A stretch of 64,000 nucleotides of DNA. Origin: Streptomyces sp. CB01249. Its GTDB lineage: Bacteria; Actinomycetota; Actinomycetes; Streptomycetales; Streptomycetaceae. The position numbers were made by a program, and so were the translations under genes. The notes beneath the pieces are model-generated. The model was not told where the DNA came from, ran no database searches, and saw only the letters and a program-made list of their open reading frames with translations. The stretch covers positions 780,426 through 844,425 of the forward strand of contig NZ_LISW01000002.1 in NCBI RefSeq assembly GCF_001905735.1, in the 5' to 3' direction. Shown one piece after another: positions 8,309 through 16,518 of the stretch. The stretch's first letter is position 1. Each line of letters starts with the position of its first letter.

Positions 8309-9526
8309 GTGTCCGGAACGACGCCCGCCGATGTCGTGTGCCTCGGTGAGTCCATGGTGACGTTCCTGCCCTCACGGCCCGGGCGCCTCGCCGACGTGCC
8401 CTCCTTCGACCGGGGCATCGGCGGCGCCGAGTCCAACGTCGCCTGCGCGCTGGCGGCGGCCGGGCACCGGGCGGCGTGGGTGAGCCGGGTCGGGGCGGAC
8501 GGCTTCGGCGACCACCTCGTGGAGGCGGTCGCCGCGTACGGGGTGGACACGTCCTTCGTACGGCGCGATCCCGCGCGGCCGACCGGGATCTACTTCCGTA
8601 CGGCCACGGACCGGGCCACGGATGTCCACGAGGTGGCGTACTACCGGGCCGGATCCGCGGCCTCCGCGATGTCGCCGTCCACCGTGCCGTGCGACGCGCT
8701 GCCCGCCGGGCGGATCCTGCACCTGTCCGGCATCACCGCCGCGCTGTCGGCGGACTGCCTGGCGCTGCTCCACGAGCTGACCGCTCCGCGGGTGGGGCGG
8801 CCCCTGATCTCCTTCGACGTGAACTACCGGCCGGGGCTGTGGCGGGGGGAGTCGGCCGGGGTGCTGCTCGATCTCGCGCGGCGGGCGGATGTGGTGTTCG
8901 TGGGGGAGGACGAGGCGGAGGAGGCGTGGGGGGTCGTGGGGGCCGCGGCGATCCGGGAGGCGTTGCCGGAGCCGGGGGTGGTGGTGGTGAAGCGCGGCGC
9001 CGACGGCGTGACGGTGTTCTCTCACCCCACCCCGCCCCTTCCCGAACCGGGGGCGTTGCCCCCGGACCCCCAGTCCTCAATCGCCGGACGGGCTGAATTT
9101 CAGCCGGTCCGCGCCGAATCCGAGCCCCTCAGCGGCGACATTCAGCCCCTCCGGCGTTCGAGGAGCGGGGTCCGGGGCGGAGCCCCGGTTCGGGAAGGGG
9201 CGGGGCGGGGAGAGGCCCCGCGCAGCGGCCAGGACACCGTCACCCACGTCCCCGCCCTCCGCGTCGACGTCGTCGCCCCCGTCGGCGCCGGCGACGCCTT
9301 CGCCGCCGGGTTCCTCTCGGGCACGCTGCGGGGACTCTCCGCGCGGGAGCGCGCCAGGCACGGGCATCTCATGGCCGCCGCCGTCCTCACCGTCCCCGGC
9401 GACCTCACCGCGCCCCCCGCCCGCGAGCACGCCGACCGGCTCGCGGCACTGGACGACGACGCGTGGGGGAGACTGCGTCTCGGCCCCGGGTGGACGGGGG
9501 ACGACACGGAGGTACGTACGCCATGA
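8309..9526 (+). CDS. PfkB-family sugar (probably 2-keto-3-deoxy acid) kinase with in-frame insertion
   Basis: A 405-residue ribokinase-fold kinase. N-terminal signature VCLGESMVTFLPS and GGAESNVACALA, and the C-terminal catalytic motif APVGAGDAFAAGF (Asp as general base), place it with PfkB and resemble KDG kinases. Residues about 239-301, between VVVVKRGADGVTVF and the GAGD motif, are not PfkB sequence: they are the translation of a palindromic intergenic-type repeat (9025-9210), Pro/Arg/Gly-rich, and lengthen the protein from a usual 310-340 residues. Frame is kept and both catalytic ends are intact, so activity is possible. The GTG start at 8309 follows GAGGAG. Its stop overlaps the IclR start. 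Confidence 0.85.
   Translation: MSGTTPADVVCLGESMVTFLPSRPGRLADVPSFDRGIGGAESNVACALAAAGHRAAWVSRVGADGFGDHLVEAVAAYGVDTSFVRRDPARPTGIYFRTATDRATDVHEVAYYRAGSAASAMSPSTVPCDALPAGRILHLSGITAALSADCLALLHELTAPRVGRPLISFDVNYRPGLWRGESAGVLLDLARRADVVFVGEDEAEEAWGVVGAAAIREALPEPGVVVVKRGADGVTVFSHPTPPLPEPGALPPDPQSSIAGRAEFQPVRAESEPLSGDIQPLRRSRSGVRGGAPVREGAGRGEAPRSGQDTVTHVPALRVDVVAPVGAGDAFAAGFLSGTLRGLSARERARHGHLMAAAVLTVPGDLTAPPAREHADRLAALDDDAWGRLRLGPGWTGDDTEVRTP
9025..9210. repeat. long palindromic repeat inserted inside the kinase gene
   Basis: Two arms of 72-76 nt (9025-9100 and 9139-9210) are imperfect inverted copies of each other; the outer part reads CCCCGCCCCTTCCCGAACCG, with CCTCAATCGCCGGACGGGCT nearer the centre. 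A 38-nt centre separates them. Sequences of this kind, with CTCAATCGCCGGA and GGGGTCCGGGGC blocks, are familiar to me as dispersed intergenic repeats in Streptomyces genomes. Here the 186 nt (62 codons) sit in frame inside the coding sequence with no stop codon. Confidence 0.8.
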
Positions 9527-10281
9527 GCCAGACCGTCGACCGCGCGCTGAGCATCCTGCCGCTCCTCGCCCAGGGGCCCGCCGACCTCGGACAGGTCGCC
9601 GACCGGCTCGGCGTCCACAAGTCCACCGCGCTGCGCCTGCTCCGTACGCTCCACGAGCACGGGCTCGTCTACCGGCAGCAGGACCAGCGCTACCGCCTCG
9701 GCGCCCGGCTGTTCGCGCTCGCGCAGGAGGCCGTCGAGAACCTCGACGTACGGGAGATCGCCCACCCGCACCTCGTGGAGCTGAACGAGCAGTGCGGGCA
9801 CACCGTCCACCTCGCCGTGTACGAGGAGAACGAGGTCCTCTACATCGACAAGGTCGAGAGCCGCTACCCGGTCCGGATGTACTCGCGGATCGGCAAGCCC
9901 GTCGCGATCACCGTCGCCGCCGTGGCCAAGCTGCTGCTCGCCGACCTGAGCGAGGCCGAGCGGCGGGCCATCGCCGACAAGCTCGACTACCCCATGTACA
10001 CGTCCCGTTCGACGCCCGGCGCCGCCGCGTTCCTCAAGGAGCTCGCCGCCGTACGCGAACAGGGCTGGGCCACCGACCTCGGCGGCCACGAGGAGTCCAT
10101 CAACTGCGTCGGCGCCCCGATCCGCGGCGCCGACGGGCGCGTCGTCGCCGCGATGTCGGTCTCCGCGCCGAACGTGGTCGTCACGGGCGAGGAACTCCTC
10201 ACCCTGCTCCCCCTGGTCCGTCGGACCGCCGACACCATCAGCCGGGAGTACTCCGGCAGCAACCGACCCAAGAAAGTCTGA
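9523..10281 (+). CDS. IclR-family transcriptional regulator
   Basis: A 252-residue regulator. A winged helix-turn-helix occupies residues 1-65 (SQTVDRALSILPLLA, LGVHKSTALRLLRTL), followed by the IclR effector domain (GHTVHLAVYEENEVLYIDK; AVAKLLLADL; GHEESINCVGAPI). I start at ATG 9523, which forms ATGA with the kinase stop and follows GGAGG (9508-9512); an upstream in-frame GTG at 9463 is less likely. The group includes KdgR-type sensors of 2-keto-3-deoxygluconate, which would suit a neighbouring KDG-type kinase. It probably controls the divergent promoters at 8161-8308. Confidence 0.92.
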   Translation: MSQTVDRALSILPLLAQGPADLGQVADRLGVHKSTALRLLRTLHEHGLVYRQQDQRYRLGARLFALAQEAVENLDVREIAHPHLVELNEQCGHTVHLAVYEENEVLYIDKVESRYPVRMYSRIGKPVAITVAAVAKLLLADLSEAERRAIADKLDYPMYTSRSTPGAAAFLKELAAVREQGWATDLGGHEESINCVGAPIRGADGRVVAAMSVSAPNVVVTGEELLTLLPLVRRTADTISREYSGSNRPKKV

Positions 10282-10287
10282 TCAGCG

Positions 10288-10698
10288 ATGACCGACAAGA
10301 CCGCGCTCACCCCCAGCACCCACACCACCCCGCCCGCGAAGTTCTCGCACGGCGTGCGCAAGGGCAACATCCTCCAGGTCGCCGGCCAGGTCGGCTTCCT
10401 GCCCGCCGTCGAGGGCCAGGCGCCCACCCCGGCGGGCCCCACCCTGCGCGAGCAGACCCTCCAGACCTTCGCCAACGTCAAGGCGATCCTGGAGGAGGGC
10501 GGCGCGAGCTGGGACGACGTGATGATGATGCGCGTCTATCTCACGGACGTGGACCACTTCGCCGAGATGAACGAGATCTACAACGCGTACTTCGCCGAGC
10601 AGAACCTCAAGGAGGCCCCGGCCGCGCGCACCACGGTCTACGTCGGACTCCCGAAGGGCCTCCTCATCGAGATCGACGCCCTCGCCGTCCTGGGCTGA
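10288..10698 (+). CDS. RidA-family enamine/imine deaminase
   Basis: A 136-residue protein of the RidA/YjgF/UK114 family. It shows ILQVAGQVGFLP, the central NVKAILEEGGASWDDVMMMRVYL and the conserved Arg of AARTTVYV that binds the carboxylate of the imine. RidA proteins hydrolyse reactive 2-aminoacrylate-type enamines made by PLP dehydratases. That fits the PLP deaminase encoded across the divergent promoter. It follows the IclR gene by 6 nt and is in the same transcript. Confidence 0.9.
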   Translation: MTDKTALTPSTHTTPPAKFSHGVRKGNILQVAGQVGFLPAVEGQAPTPAGPTLREQTLQTFANVKAILEEGGASWDDVMMMRVYLTDVDHFAEMNEIYNAYFAEQNLKEAPAARTTVYVGLPKGLLIEIDALAVLG

Positions 10699-10725
10699 GC
10701 CATCCCCGTAAACCCCGCCCTTCCG

Positions 10726-10759
10726 GGCACGGCGCCGCGCGAGACGGCGGCGCCGTGCC
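10726..10759 (+). terminator. intra-operon hairpin between ridA and gntP-type gene
   Basis: A 13-bp stem GGCACGGCGCCGC/GCGGCGCCGTGCC with an 8-base loop lies 45 nt before the permease start. It may be a partial terminator or an mRNA-stabilising structure that sets permease levels. Confidence 0.6.
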
Positions 10760-10804
10760 GCGGTCCCCCCTGCCCAAGAACATGGACCAACAACGGAGTT
10801 ACCC

Positions 10805-12280
10805 ATGCAGCTCGCCGCAGGCCCCACCCCGCCCGAGACGCCACCCCACACCGGTGGACTCCTCCTCCTCATCGATGGCACCGCCGGTCTGCTGACCGTC
10901 GCCGTCCTCGGTATCGCGCTCCTCCTCTTCCTGATCATCAAGGTCAGGCTCCAGCCGTTCGTCGCGCTGCTCGCGGTCTCCATAGCCGTCGGCCTGGGTG
11001 CGGGACTCTCGGTGACCGAACTCTTCGGCACCGTGCAGAAGTCCGCCGCCGTCTCCGTCATCGAATCCGGCATGGGCGGCATCCTCGGCCATGTCGCGAT
11101 CATCATCGGCCTCGGCACGATGCTCGGCGCGATCCTGGAGGTCTCCGGCGGCGCCGAGGTGCTGAGCGCCCGGCTGCTGCGGCTCTTCGGTGAGAAGCGC
11201 GCCCCGCTCGCGATGGGCCTGACCGGCCTGATCTTCGGCATCCCGGTCTTCTTCGACGTCGGCATCTTCGTCCTCGCGCCGATCGTCTACGCCGCCGCCA
11301 AGCGGTCCGGCAAATCGATCCTGCTCTACTCCATGCCGCTGCTCGCGGGGCTCTCCATGACCCACGCGTTCCTGCCCCCGCACCCCGGCCCGGTCGCCGC
11401 CGCGGGGCTGTTCCACGTCTCGCTCGGCTGGGTCATCCTGATGGGCGCCCTCGTCGGCATCCCGTCCGTGCTCGCCGCCTGGGGCTACGCCGCCTGGATC
11501 GGCAAGCGGATCTTCGTGGACGTCCCGCAGGACATGGTGGAGGCCGCCGAGGAGGCGAAGGCCGCCGTCGTCGCCGAGCAGCGGGCCGCCGGGGTCACCC
11601 CGCGCGAGGAGCCGGTCGCGCTCTCCACCGTGCTCGCCATCATCGGCACCCCGCTGATCCTGATCCTCGCCGCCACGTTCTCCTCGATCGCGATGGACCC
11701 CTCGACGGGCCGCTCGGTCATCGAGTTCTTCGGGAACCCCTTCGTCGCCCTGACAATCGCGCTGCTCCTCGCGTACTACCTGCTCGGCATCCGGCGCGGC
11801 TGGTCCCGCAAGTCCCTGGAATCCGTGTCCACTTCCTCGCTGAAGCCGGTCGGGAACATCCTGCTTGTCGTCGGCGCGGGCGGCATCTTCGGTGCCGTGC
11901 TCAAGGGCAGCGGCATCGCGGACGCGCTCGCCGACACCTTCAACGACGTCGGCCTGCCCGTCATCCTGCTCGCCTGGCTGATCTCGGCCGTGCTGCGGAT
12001 CGCCCAGGGCTCGGCGACCGTCGCCATCGTCACCACCGCCGGCATCGTGGTCCCGCTCGTGGAGAACCAGGGCTTCTCGCAGGCCCACCTCGCACTGATC
12101 ATCATGGCCATCTCGGCCGGTTCGATCATCGCCTCGCACGTCAACGACGGCGGCTTCTGGATGGTGTCGAAGTACTTCGGCATCTCCGAACGCGACACCC
12201 TGAAGTCCTGGACCGTGCTCGAAACCGTCCTGTCGGTCGCCGGGTTCGTCGTCGCCGCGCTGCTCAGCCTGGTGATCTAG
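10805..12280 (+). CDS. GntP-family permease (gluconate/D-serine/sugar-acid transporter)
   Basis: A 491-residue integral membrane transporter with about 12-14 hydrophobic segments. Family motifs are clear: GLIFGIPVFFDVGIF, MTHAFLPPHPGPVAAA and LRIAQGSATVAIVTTAGI, with HVNDGGFWMV near the end. GntP members import gluconate, 2-keto-3-deoxygluconate or D-serine by proton symport. It is the last gene of the rightward catabolic operon and supplies the substrate of the cluster; the substrate is most likely an amino or sugar acid. It ends 15 nt from the convergent Ser/Thr kinase gene. Confidence 0.92.
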   Translation: MQLAAGPTPPETPPHTGGLLLLIDGTAGLLTVAVLGIALLLFLIIKVRLQPFVALLAVSIAVGLGAGLSVTELFGTVQKSAAVSVIESGMGGILGHVAIIIGLGTMLGAILEVSGGAEVLSARLLRLFGEKRAPLAMGLTGLIFGIPVFFDVGIFVLAPIVYAAAKRSGKSILLYSMPLLAGLSMTHAFLPPHPGPVAAAGLFHVSLGWVILMGALVGIPSVLAAWGYAAWIGKRIFVDVPQDMVEAAEEAKAAVVAEQRAAGVTPREEPVALSTVLAIIGTPLILILAATFSSIAMDPSTGRSVIEFFGNPFVALTIALLLAYYLLGIRRGWSRKSLESVSTSSLKPVGNILLVVGAGGIFGAVLKGSGIADALADTFNDVGLPVILLAWLISAVLRIAQGSATVAIVTTAGIVVPLVENQGFSQAHLALIIMAISAGSIIASHVNDGGFWMVSKYFGISERDTLKSWTVLETVLSVAGFVVAALLSLVI

Positions 12281-12295
12281 CCGTACGCCGGTGCT

Positions 12296-14470
12296 TCAGG
12301 CGGCCGAGGCGCAGATGATGCTGCGGCCCTGGTTGACCTGCCAGTACCAGAACCGCTCGCCGGGCCCCGCCGGACAGGTCCAGTTCTGGCCCTGCTTCGG
12401 GGCCCGGTAGAAGCCGGTGATCCGCAGGATCGACTGACCCGCCTTGGGCACCTTCGAGGCGTTGCACTTCCACACCACCGTCAGGTCCGCGTTGGTCTCC
12501 CCGTTCACCTTCGCCGGGAAGCACTGGCCCGCCTTGTACACCCGGTCCAGGCACAGCGTCCGTGTGATCCCGTCGTCGCCCGACCGGCTCCACCAGGTGA
12601 AACCCGCCCCCGTGTCGCAGGAACCGGATGCGCCGGTGCGGGTGCTCACCTGGTTGACGTGCATGTACGCGTTCGAGGCGGCGCACTTCACCCGGATCGG
12701 GCGGCTCGCGCTCATGTGGTCGTAGCCGTCGTTGTAGACGTCGAGGCAGTCGCCCGCGCGCACGGCGGCGAAGGCGCGGTCGGTGGAGTCCATGGTGGGC
12801 GTGGGGGTGGGTGTAGGTGTCGGGGTGGGGGTCGGTGTCGGGTCTTCGGTGACTGTGTCGTCGGAGTCGGTGTCGGTGTCGCTGTCCGTCGAGCCTCCGC
12901 CGCTGCTCGACGTGTCCGTGTCCGTGTCGGCGGTCGTGCGGTCGTCGGAGTGCGTGTCGAGGTCGCCGCCCGAGGTGACGGAGCCGGACCCGCTGTCGCC
13001 CGTCTTCTCCCACGGCTGCCAGGTCAGCAGCCCCGCCACGGCCACCAGCGCGAGCAGCCAGCCCAGGGCGGCGCCGCCGGAGGACGACGAGCGGGGGCGC
13101 GGGCCCGCCGGGACGGGGGCCGGGGCGGGCGAGGCGGTCCGGGCCCGGGCCGCCCGCTGGGCGCGCTCGTGGTCGGCGCGGGCCCGGGCCGCCCGCTCCT
13201 GCTCCGCGCGCTCCCGGTCGGCCCGTTCCTGGGCGGCCCGCACCCGCGCCACGCGCTCGGCCTCCAGGCGGGCGGCCTCGCGGCGGGCGGATTCGCGGCG
13301 GGCGGCCTCCGCGCGCTCACGTTCCTCCCGCTCGGCCCGCACCCGGGCCACCCGCTCCGCCTCCTCGCGCTCCGACTGCTCCCGCTCCGCGCGCTGCCGT
13401 TCGGCCAGCTGGGCGAGGGCCGCCATCTCGCGGCGGGTGCGGTCGCGGTCGGCCCGGGCCTGCCGCTGCGGCGAATACACCAGCGTCGGGGGCGGCTTCG
13501 GCACCGCGCGCGTCCGCTGCGTCACCGTCGGGGCGTGCGACGGGCCACCCGGGGGCCGGCCACCCGCCCATTCCAGGCCCTGGTCCGCGTACGCGTCGAT
13601 CAGCGCCGTCCAGCGCGGCGGCAGCCAGCGCGTGCCGCTCGTCGTCATCGGCAGCCCGGCCTGCTGCTCCCGGAAGCGGGCCAGCAGCTCGGCGGGGGTC
13701 GGACGGTGCCGGGGCTGCACGGTCAGGCACGGCCGGATCGTCGCGACCAGCTCCTTGGGCAGCCCGGTCAGATCGAGCTCGCCGCGCTGCACCCGGGCCA
13801 GCAGCCGCAGCGTGTCGCCGTCCGCGCGGTAGGGCGCCCGGCCGGTGGCCAGCAGGAAGAGCGTGGCGCCCAGCGAGTACACGTCGGACGCGGCGGTGGA
13901 CTCCTCGCCGCGCGCCTGCTCCGGCGAGGTGAAGGCGATCGTGCCCAGCGTGAGGCCCGTCAGGGTGAGGTCGCTGGCGTGCGAGATGCCGAAGTCGATG
14001 ACCCGGGGCCCGTCCAGCGGCAGCAGCACGTTCTGCGGCTTCACGTCGCGGTGGACGATCCCCACCCCGTGCAGGGTGACCAGGGCCTGGGCGGTGCCGG
14101 CCGCGATCCAGCGTACGGCCGAGGCGGGCAGCACCCCGCAGGAGCGGACCAGTTCGGAGAGCGGGGGCGCGGCGATGTAGTCGATGGCCATCCAGGGCCG
14201 CTCGGCGTCCGGATCGGCGTCCCGTACGCGGGCGGTGTAGGCGCTGTCCACCCGCTGGGCGACCGCCACCTCCCGGGCGAAGCGCCGCCGGTCCGTGTCG
14301 GCGACCCGGCCCTCCGCGAGGAGCGTCTTCACGGCGACGAGGTCCCGGCCGCCGGCCCGGGCCAGATAGATCCGGCCCATGCCCCCGGACGCCAGCCGCC
14401 CGAGCAGCCGGTACGGCCCGAGCGTGACCGGATCGTCCCCGCCCAGCGCTTCGATCCGCGCCCCGGCCAT
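12296..14470 (-). CDS. membrane Ser/Thr protein kinase with extracellular Cys-containing domain
   Basis: A 724-residue Hanks-type kinase. The start ATG 14470 follows GGGGGAG; an upstream in-frame start at 14506 lacks this. The kinase domain (18-280) has the Gly loop at 24-32, K48, HRDVKPQN with D142, DFG at 159-161 and TSPEQARGE. A long Arg/Glu/Ala coiled coil follows (about 350-440), then one membrane helix (WLLALVAVAGLL), an Asp/Ser/Thr linker ending in Thr-Pro repeats, and a C-terminal domain of about 150 residues outside the membrane with seven or more Cys (AGDCLDVYND, CAASNAYMHV, CNASK). The outer domain probably binds a ligand or partner. It is convergent with the permease gene. Confidence 0.9.
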   Translation of the reverse strand: MAGARIEALGGDDPVTLGPYRLLGRLASGGMGRIYLARAGGRDLVAVKTLLAEGRVADTDRRRFAREVAVAQRVDSAYTARVRDADPDAERPWMAIDYIAAPPLSELVRSCGVLPASAVRWIAAGTAQALVTLHGVGIVHRDVKPQNVLLPLDGPRVIDFGISHASDLTLTGLTLGTIAFTSPEQARGEESTAASDVYSLGATLFLLATGRAPYRADGDTLRLLARVQRGELDLTGLPKELVATIRPCLTVQPRHRPTPAELLARFREQQAGLPMTTSGTRWLPPRWTALIDAYADQGLEWAGGRPPGGPSHAPTVTQRTRAVPKPPPTLVYSPQRQARADRDRTRREMAALAQLAERQRAEREQSEREEAERVARVRAEREERERAEAARRESARREAARLEAERVARVRAAQERADRERAEQERAARARADHERAQRAARARTASPAPAPVPAGPRPRSSSSGGAALGWLLALVAVAGLLTWQPWEKTGDSGSGSVTSGGDLDTHSDDRTTADTDTDTSSSGGGSTDSDTDTDSDDTVTEDPTPTPTPTPTPTPTPTMDSTDRAFAAVRAGDCLDVYNDGYDHMSASRPIRVKCAASNAYMHVNQVSTRTGASGSCDTGAGFTWWSRSGDDGITRTLCLDRVYKAGQCFPAKVNGETNADLTVVWKCNASKVPKAGQSILRITGFYRAPKQGQNWTCPAGPGERFWYWQVNQGRSIICASAA

Positions 14471-14611
14471 GTCACTCCCCCTGTCGCCCAGCACCGCGCC
14501 CACCACGGTGCCACGTCCGGACGCGGACAGCCATGAGGTGGCACAACTCCCCTACAGGACTGTTGCGTTACCGGTATCGAAGCCGTGGCCCGCGGGTGCT
14601 GTCCGGACACG

Positions 14612-14645
14612 CAGCAGCGCCGCCGGGGGAGCGGCGGCGCTGCTG
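14612..14645 (-). terminator. terminator of the chitinase gene
   Basis: A 13-bp stem CAGCAGCGCCGCC/GGCGGCGCTGCTG with an 8-base loop lies 17 nt past the chitinase stop codon on the minus strand. Confidence 0.75.
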
Positions 14646-14661
14646 GTCATGGGGATGTGGT

Positions 14662-16392
14662 TTACGGGAGGCCGTGGACGTGCGGGCCGACCGCGTTCGA
14701 CCAGGCGTTGCCGGCCGTCGCGTCCCAGTTGGTCGACCAGGTCATCGCGCCGCGCAGACCCGGGTAGGTCTTCGACGGCTTGAAGCTGCCGCAGCTGGTG
14801 CCCTTGGCCAGGCAGTCCAGCGCCGCGTTCACGACCGACGGGGCGACGTAGCCGCTGCCCGCGCCCCGGGTGGAGGCGGGGACGCCGAGGCCGACCTGCG
14901 ACGGGTCGAGGCCGCCCTCCAGCTGGATGCAGGCGAGCGCGGTGAGGAAGTCCACCGAGCCCTGCGAGTAGACCTTGCCGTCGCAGCCGAGCATCGAACC
15001 GCTGTTGTAGTACTGCATGTTGACGACGGTCAGGATGTCCTTGATGTTGAGCGCCGTCTTGAAGTACTCGCCCGCGGTGGACTGCATGTCGATGGTCTGC
15101 GGGGCCATCGTGATGACGAGGCCGGAGCCCGCCTTCTGCGACAGCGAACGCAGCGCCTTCGTCATGTACGTGGAGTTGAGGCCGTTCTCCAGGTCGATGT
15201 CGACGCCGTTGAAGCCGTACTCCTGGATGAGGGAGTAGAGCGAGTTGGCGAAGTTGGTCGCGGACGCGTCGCTGTTGACCGAGACCGAGCCCTTCTCGCC
15301 GCCGACCGAGATGATGACGTTCTTGCCGGCCGCCTGCTTCGCCTTGATGTCGGCCTTGAACTGGTCGACGGTGTAGCCGTTCAGGCCCGCCGAGTCCAGG
15401 TTGAAGGTGACGGCGCCGGGCGTGGTCGTGGCGTCGGCGAAGGAGACCGCGATGATGTCGTAGTTCGCGGGCACGTCGCTGAGCTTCTGGACGGTCGCGC
15501 CGTTGTTGAAGTTCTGCCAGTAGCCGGTCACCGCGTGCTTCGGCACGGAGGTGCCCGGGTTCGGGTTGGTGGACCCGGACTTGGCGGTGCGGCCGCTGAC
15601 GGTCGCCGACTTCACGGACTCACCGGCCGCGTTGGTGGCGGTCACCGCGAACTGGTAGGCGGTGTCGGCCGCGAGACCGGTGACCGTCGCCGAGGTTCCG
15701 GAGGCGGTGGTGGCCTTCACGCCGTCCTTGTAGACGGTGTAGCCGGTCGCGCCGGACACCGCGTTCCAGGACAGGTCGACCGAGGACGACGTGGTCGAGC
15801 CGACCGCGAGCCCGGCCGGGGCGCCGGGGATCGACGGGCCGGGGTCGGTGCCGCCGCCCCCGTCGGGGCCGGTCACCGAGAAGTCGTCCACGAGGTAGGC
15901 CGCCTGGCCGTACCAGCCGTGCGTGTACACGGTGACGGACGTGGTGTTCGCGCCGGTCGTGAAGCTGGTCTTCAGCTGCGTCCAGTCGGAGGAGCCGGGC
16001 GTCCACGTGGAGACGTCGGTGGTTCCGGTGCCGCTGGCGCCCAGGTACGCGTAACCGCCCTGGACCCAGGAGCTCAGCTGGTACGTGGAGTTGGGCTTCA
16101 CGGCCACGGTCTGCGAGCACTTGGCGTTGTCCTGGCCGGCCGGGGTGGCCTTCAGGGCGGAGGTGCCGCCGTGCACGGGGGAGGAGACGGTGGTGCCGGA
16201 GTTGCCGGTACACGTCCAGTTGGCGAGGCCCGATTCGAAGCCGGCGTTCTTGGCGACGTTGACGTCGGCGGCCTCGGCGCTGGTCACGAGCCCGGTGAGG
16301 GTCAGGGCGCCGGCCGCGACGACGGCCACGGCGGAGCCGAGGACCGGGCGGGTACGGCGTCTTCTGCGGCTCGGGGCGGGGGAACGATCCAC
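14662..16392 (-). CDS. secreted GH18 chitinase with CBM and FnIII domains
   Basis: A 576-residue exported enzyme that hydrolyses chitin. The start GTG 16392 follows GGAGG; an upstream in-frame GTG at 16473 lies almost inside the operator and is rejected. Order of parts: twin-Arg/Lys-rich signal peptide (SRRRRRTRPVLGSAVAVVA), a carbohydrate-binding beta-sandwich of the CBM4/9/16 kind (NAGFESGLANWTC), a fibronectin III domain (PAGLAVGSTTSSSVDLSW), and the GH18 barrel with the DxxDxDxE motif ending in catalytic E402 (GFNGVDIDLEN) and the following MAPQ strand. It resembles the ChiC/ChiD type of Streptomyces family 18 chitinases. Regulation by GlcNAc through DasR is likely from the operator. Confidence 0.95.
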   Translation of the reverse strand: MDRSPAPSRRRRRTRPVLGSAVAVVAAGALTLTGLVTSAEAADVNVAKNAGFESGLANWTCTGNSGTTVSSPVHGGTSALKATPAGQDNAKCSQTVAVKPNSTYQLSSWVQGGYAYLGASGTGTTDVSTWTPGSSDWTQLKTSFTTGANTTSVTVYTHGWYGQAAYLVDDFSVTGPDGGGGTDPGPSIPGAPAGLAVGSTTSSSVDLSWNAVSGATGYTVYKDGVKATTASGTSATVTGLAADTAYQFAVTATNAAGESVKSATVSGRTAKSGSTNPNPGTSVPKHAVTGYWQNFNNGATVQKLSDVPANYDIIAVSFADATTTPGAVTFNLDSAGLNGYTVDQFKADIKAKQAAGKNVIISVGGEKGSVSVNSDASATNFANSLYSLIQEYGFNGVDIDLENGLNSTYMTKALRSLSQKAGSGLVITMAPQTIDMQSTAGEYFKTALNIKDILTVVNMQYYNSGSMLGCDGKVYSQGSVDFLTALACIQLEGGLDPSQVGLGVPASTRGAGSGYVAPSVVNAALDCLAKGTSCGSFKPSKTYPGLRGAMTWSTNWDATAGNAWSNAVGPHVHGLP

Positions 16393-16486
16393 TTGCTGCC
16401 TCCGGGGGGAGTCGGGGATGGCGGGGGGCGGCACGGGGGGTGCCGGGGTGTGGAATCGAGGAACGGTGGCCACCGCTGGCCGATAA

Positions 16487-16518
16487 ACTGGTCCAGACCA
16501 ATCAAGTTGTCAAGACCT
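16487..16518 (-). promoter_or_regulatory. DasR-type operator and chitinase direct repeat
   Basis: ACTGGTCCAGACCAAT at 16487-16502 matches the palindromic dre site bound by DasR, the GlcNAc-6-P/GlcN-6-P-responsive GntR repressor. TGGTCCAGACCA (16489-16500) and TTGTCAAGACCT (16507-16518) also form the pair of 12-bp direct repeats known from Streptomyces chitinase promoters. The pair lies 95-126 nt upstream of the chitinase GTG. Confidence 0.88.

Noticed and set aside
10799..12139. Long open frame antisense to the GntP permease gene, and similar long antisense frames opposite many genes
   Set aside because: In DNA of this GC content the complement of a real gene often stays open. Their proteins are Arg/Gly/Pro/His-rich without domains, and the sense frames have clear families.
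12783..12850. Short tandem GTGTCGG/GGGTG-type repeats that could suggest a minisatellite or CRISPR
   Set aside because: They are the codons of a Thr-Pro and Asp/Ser linker in the Ser/Thr kinase; there are no equal spacers.
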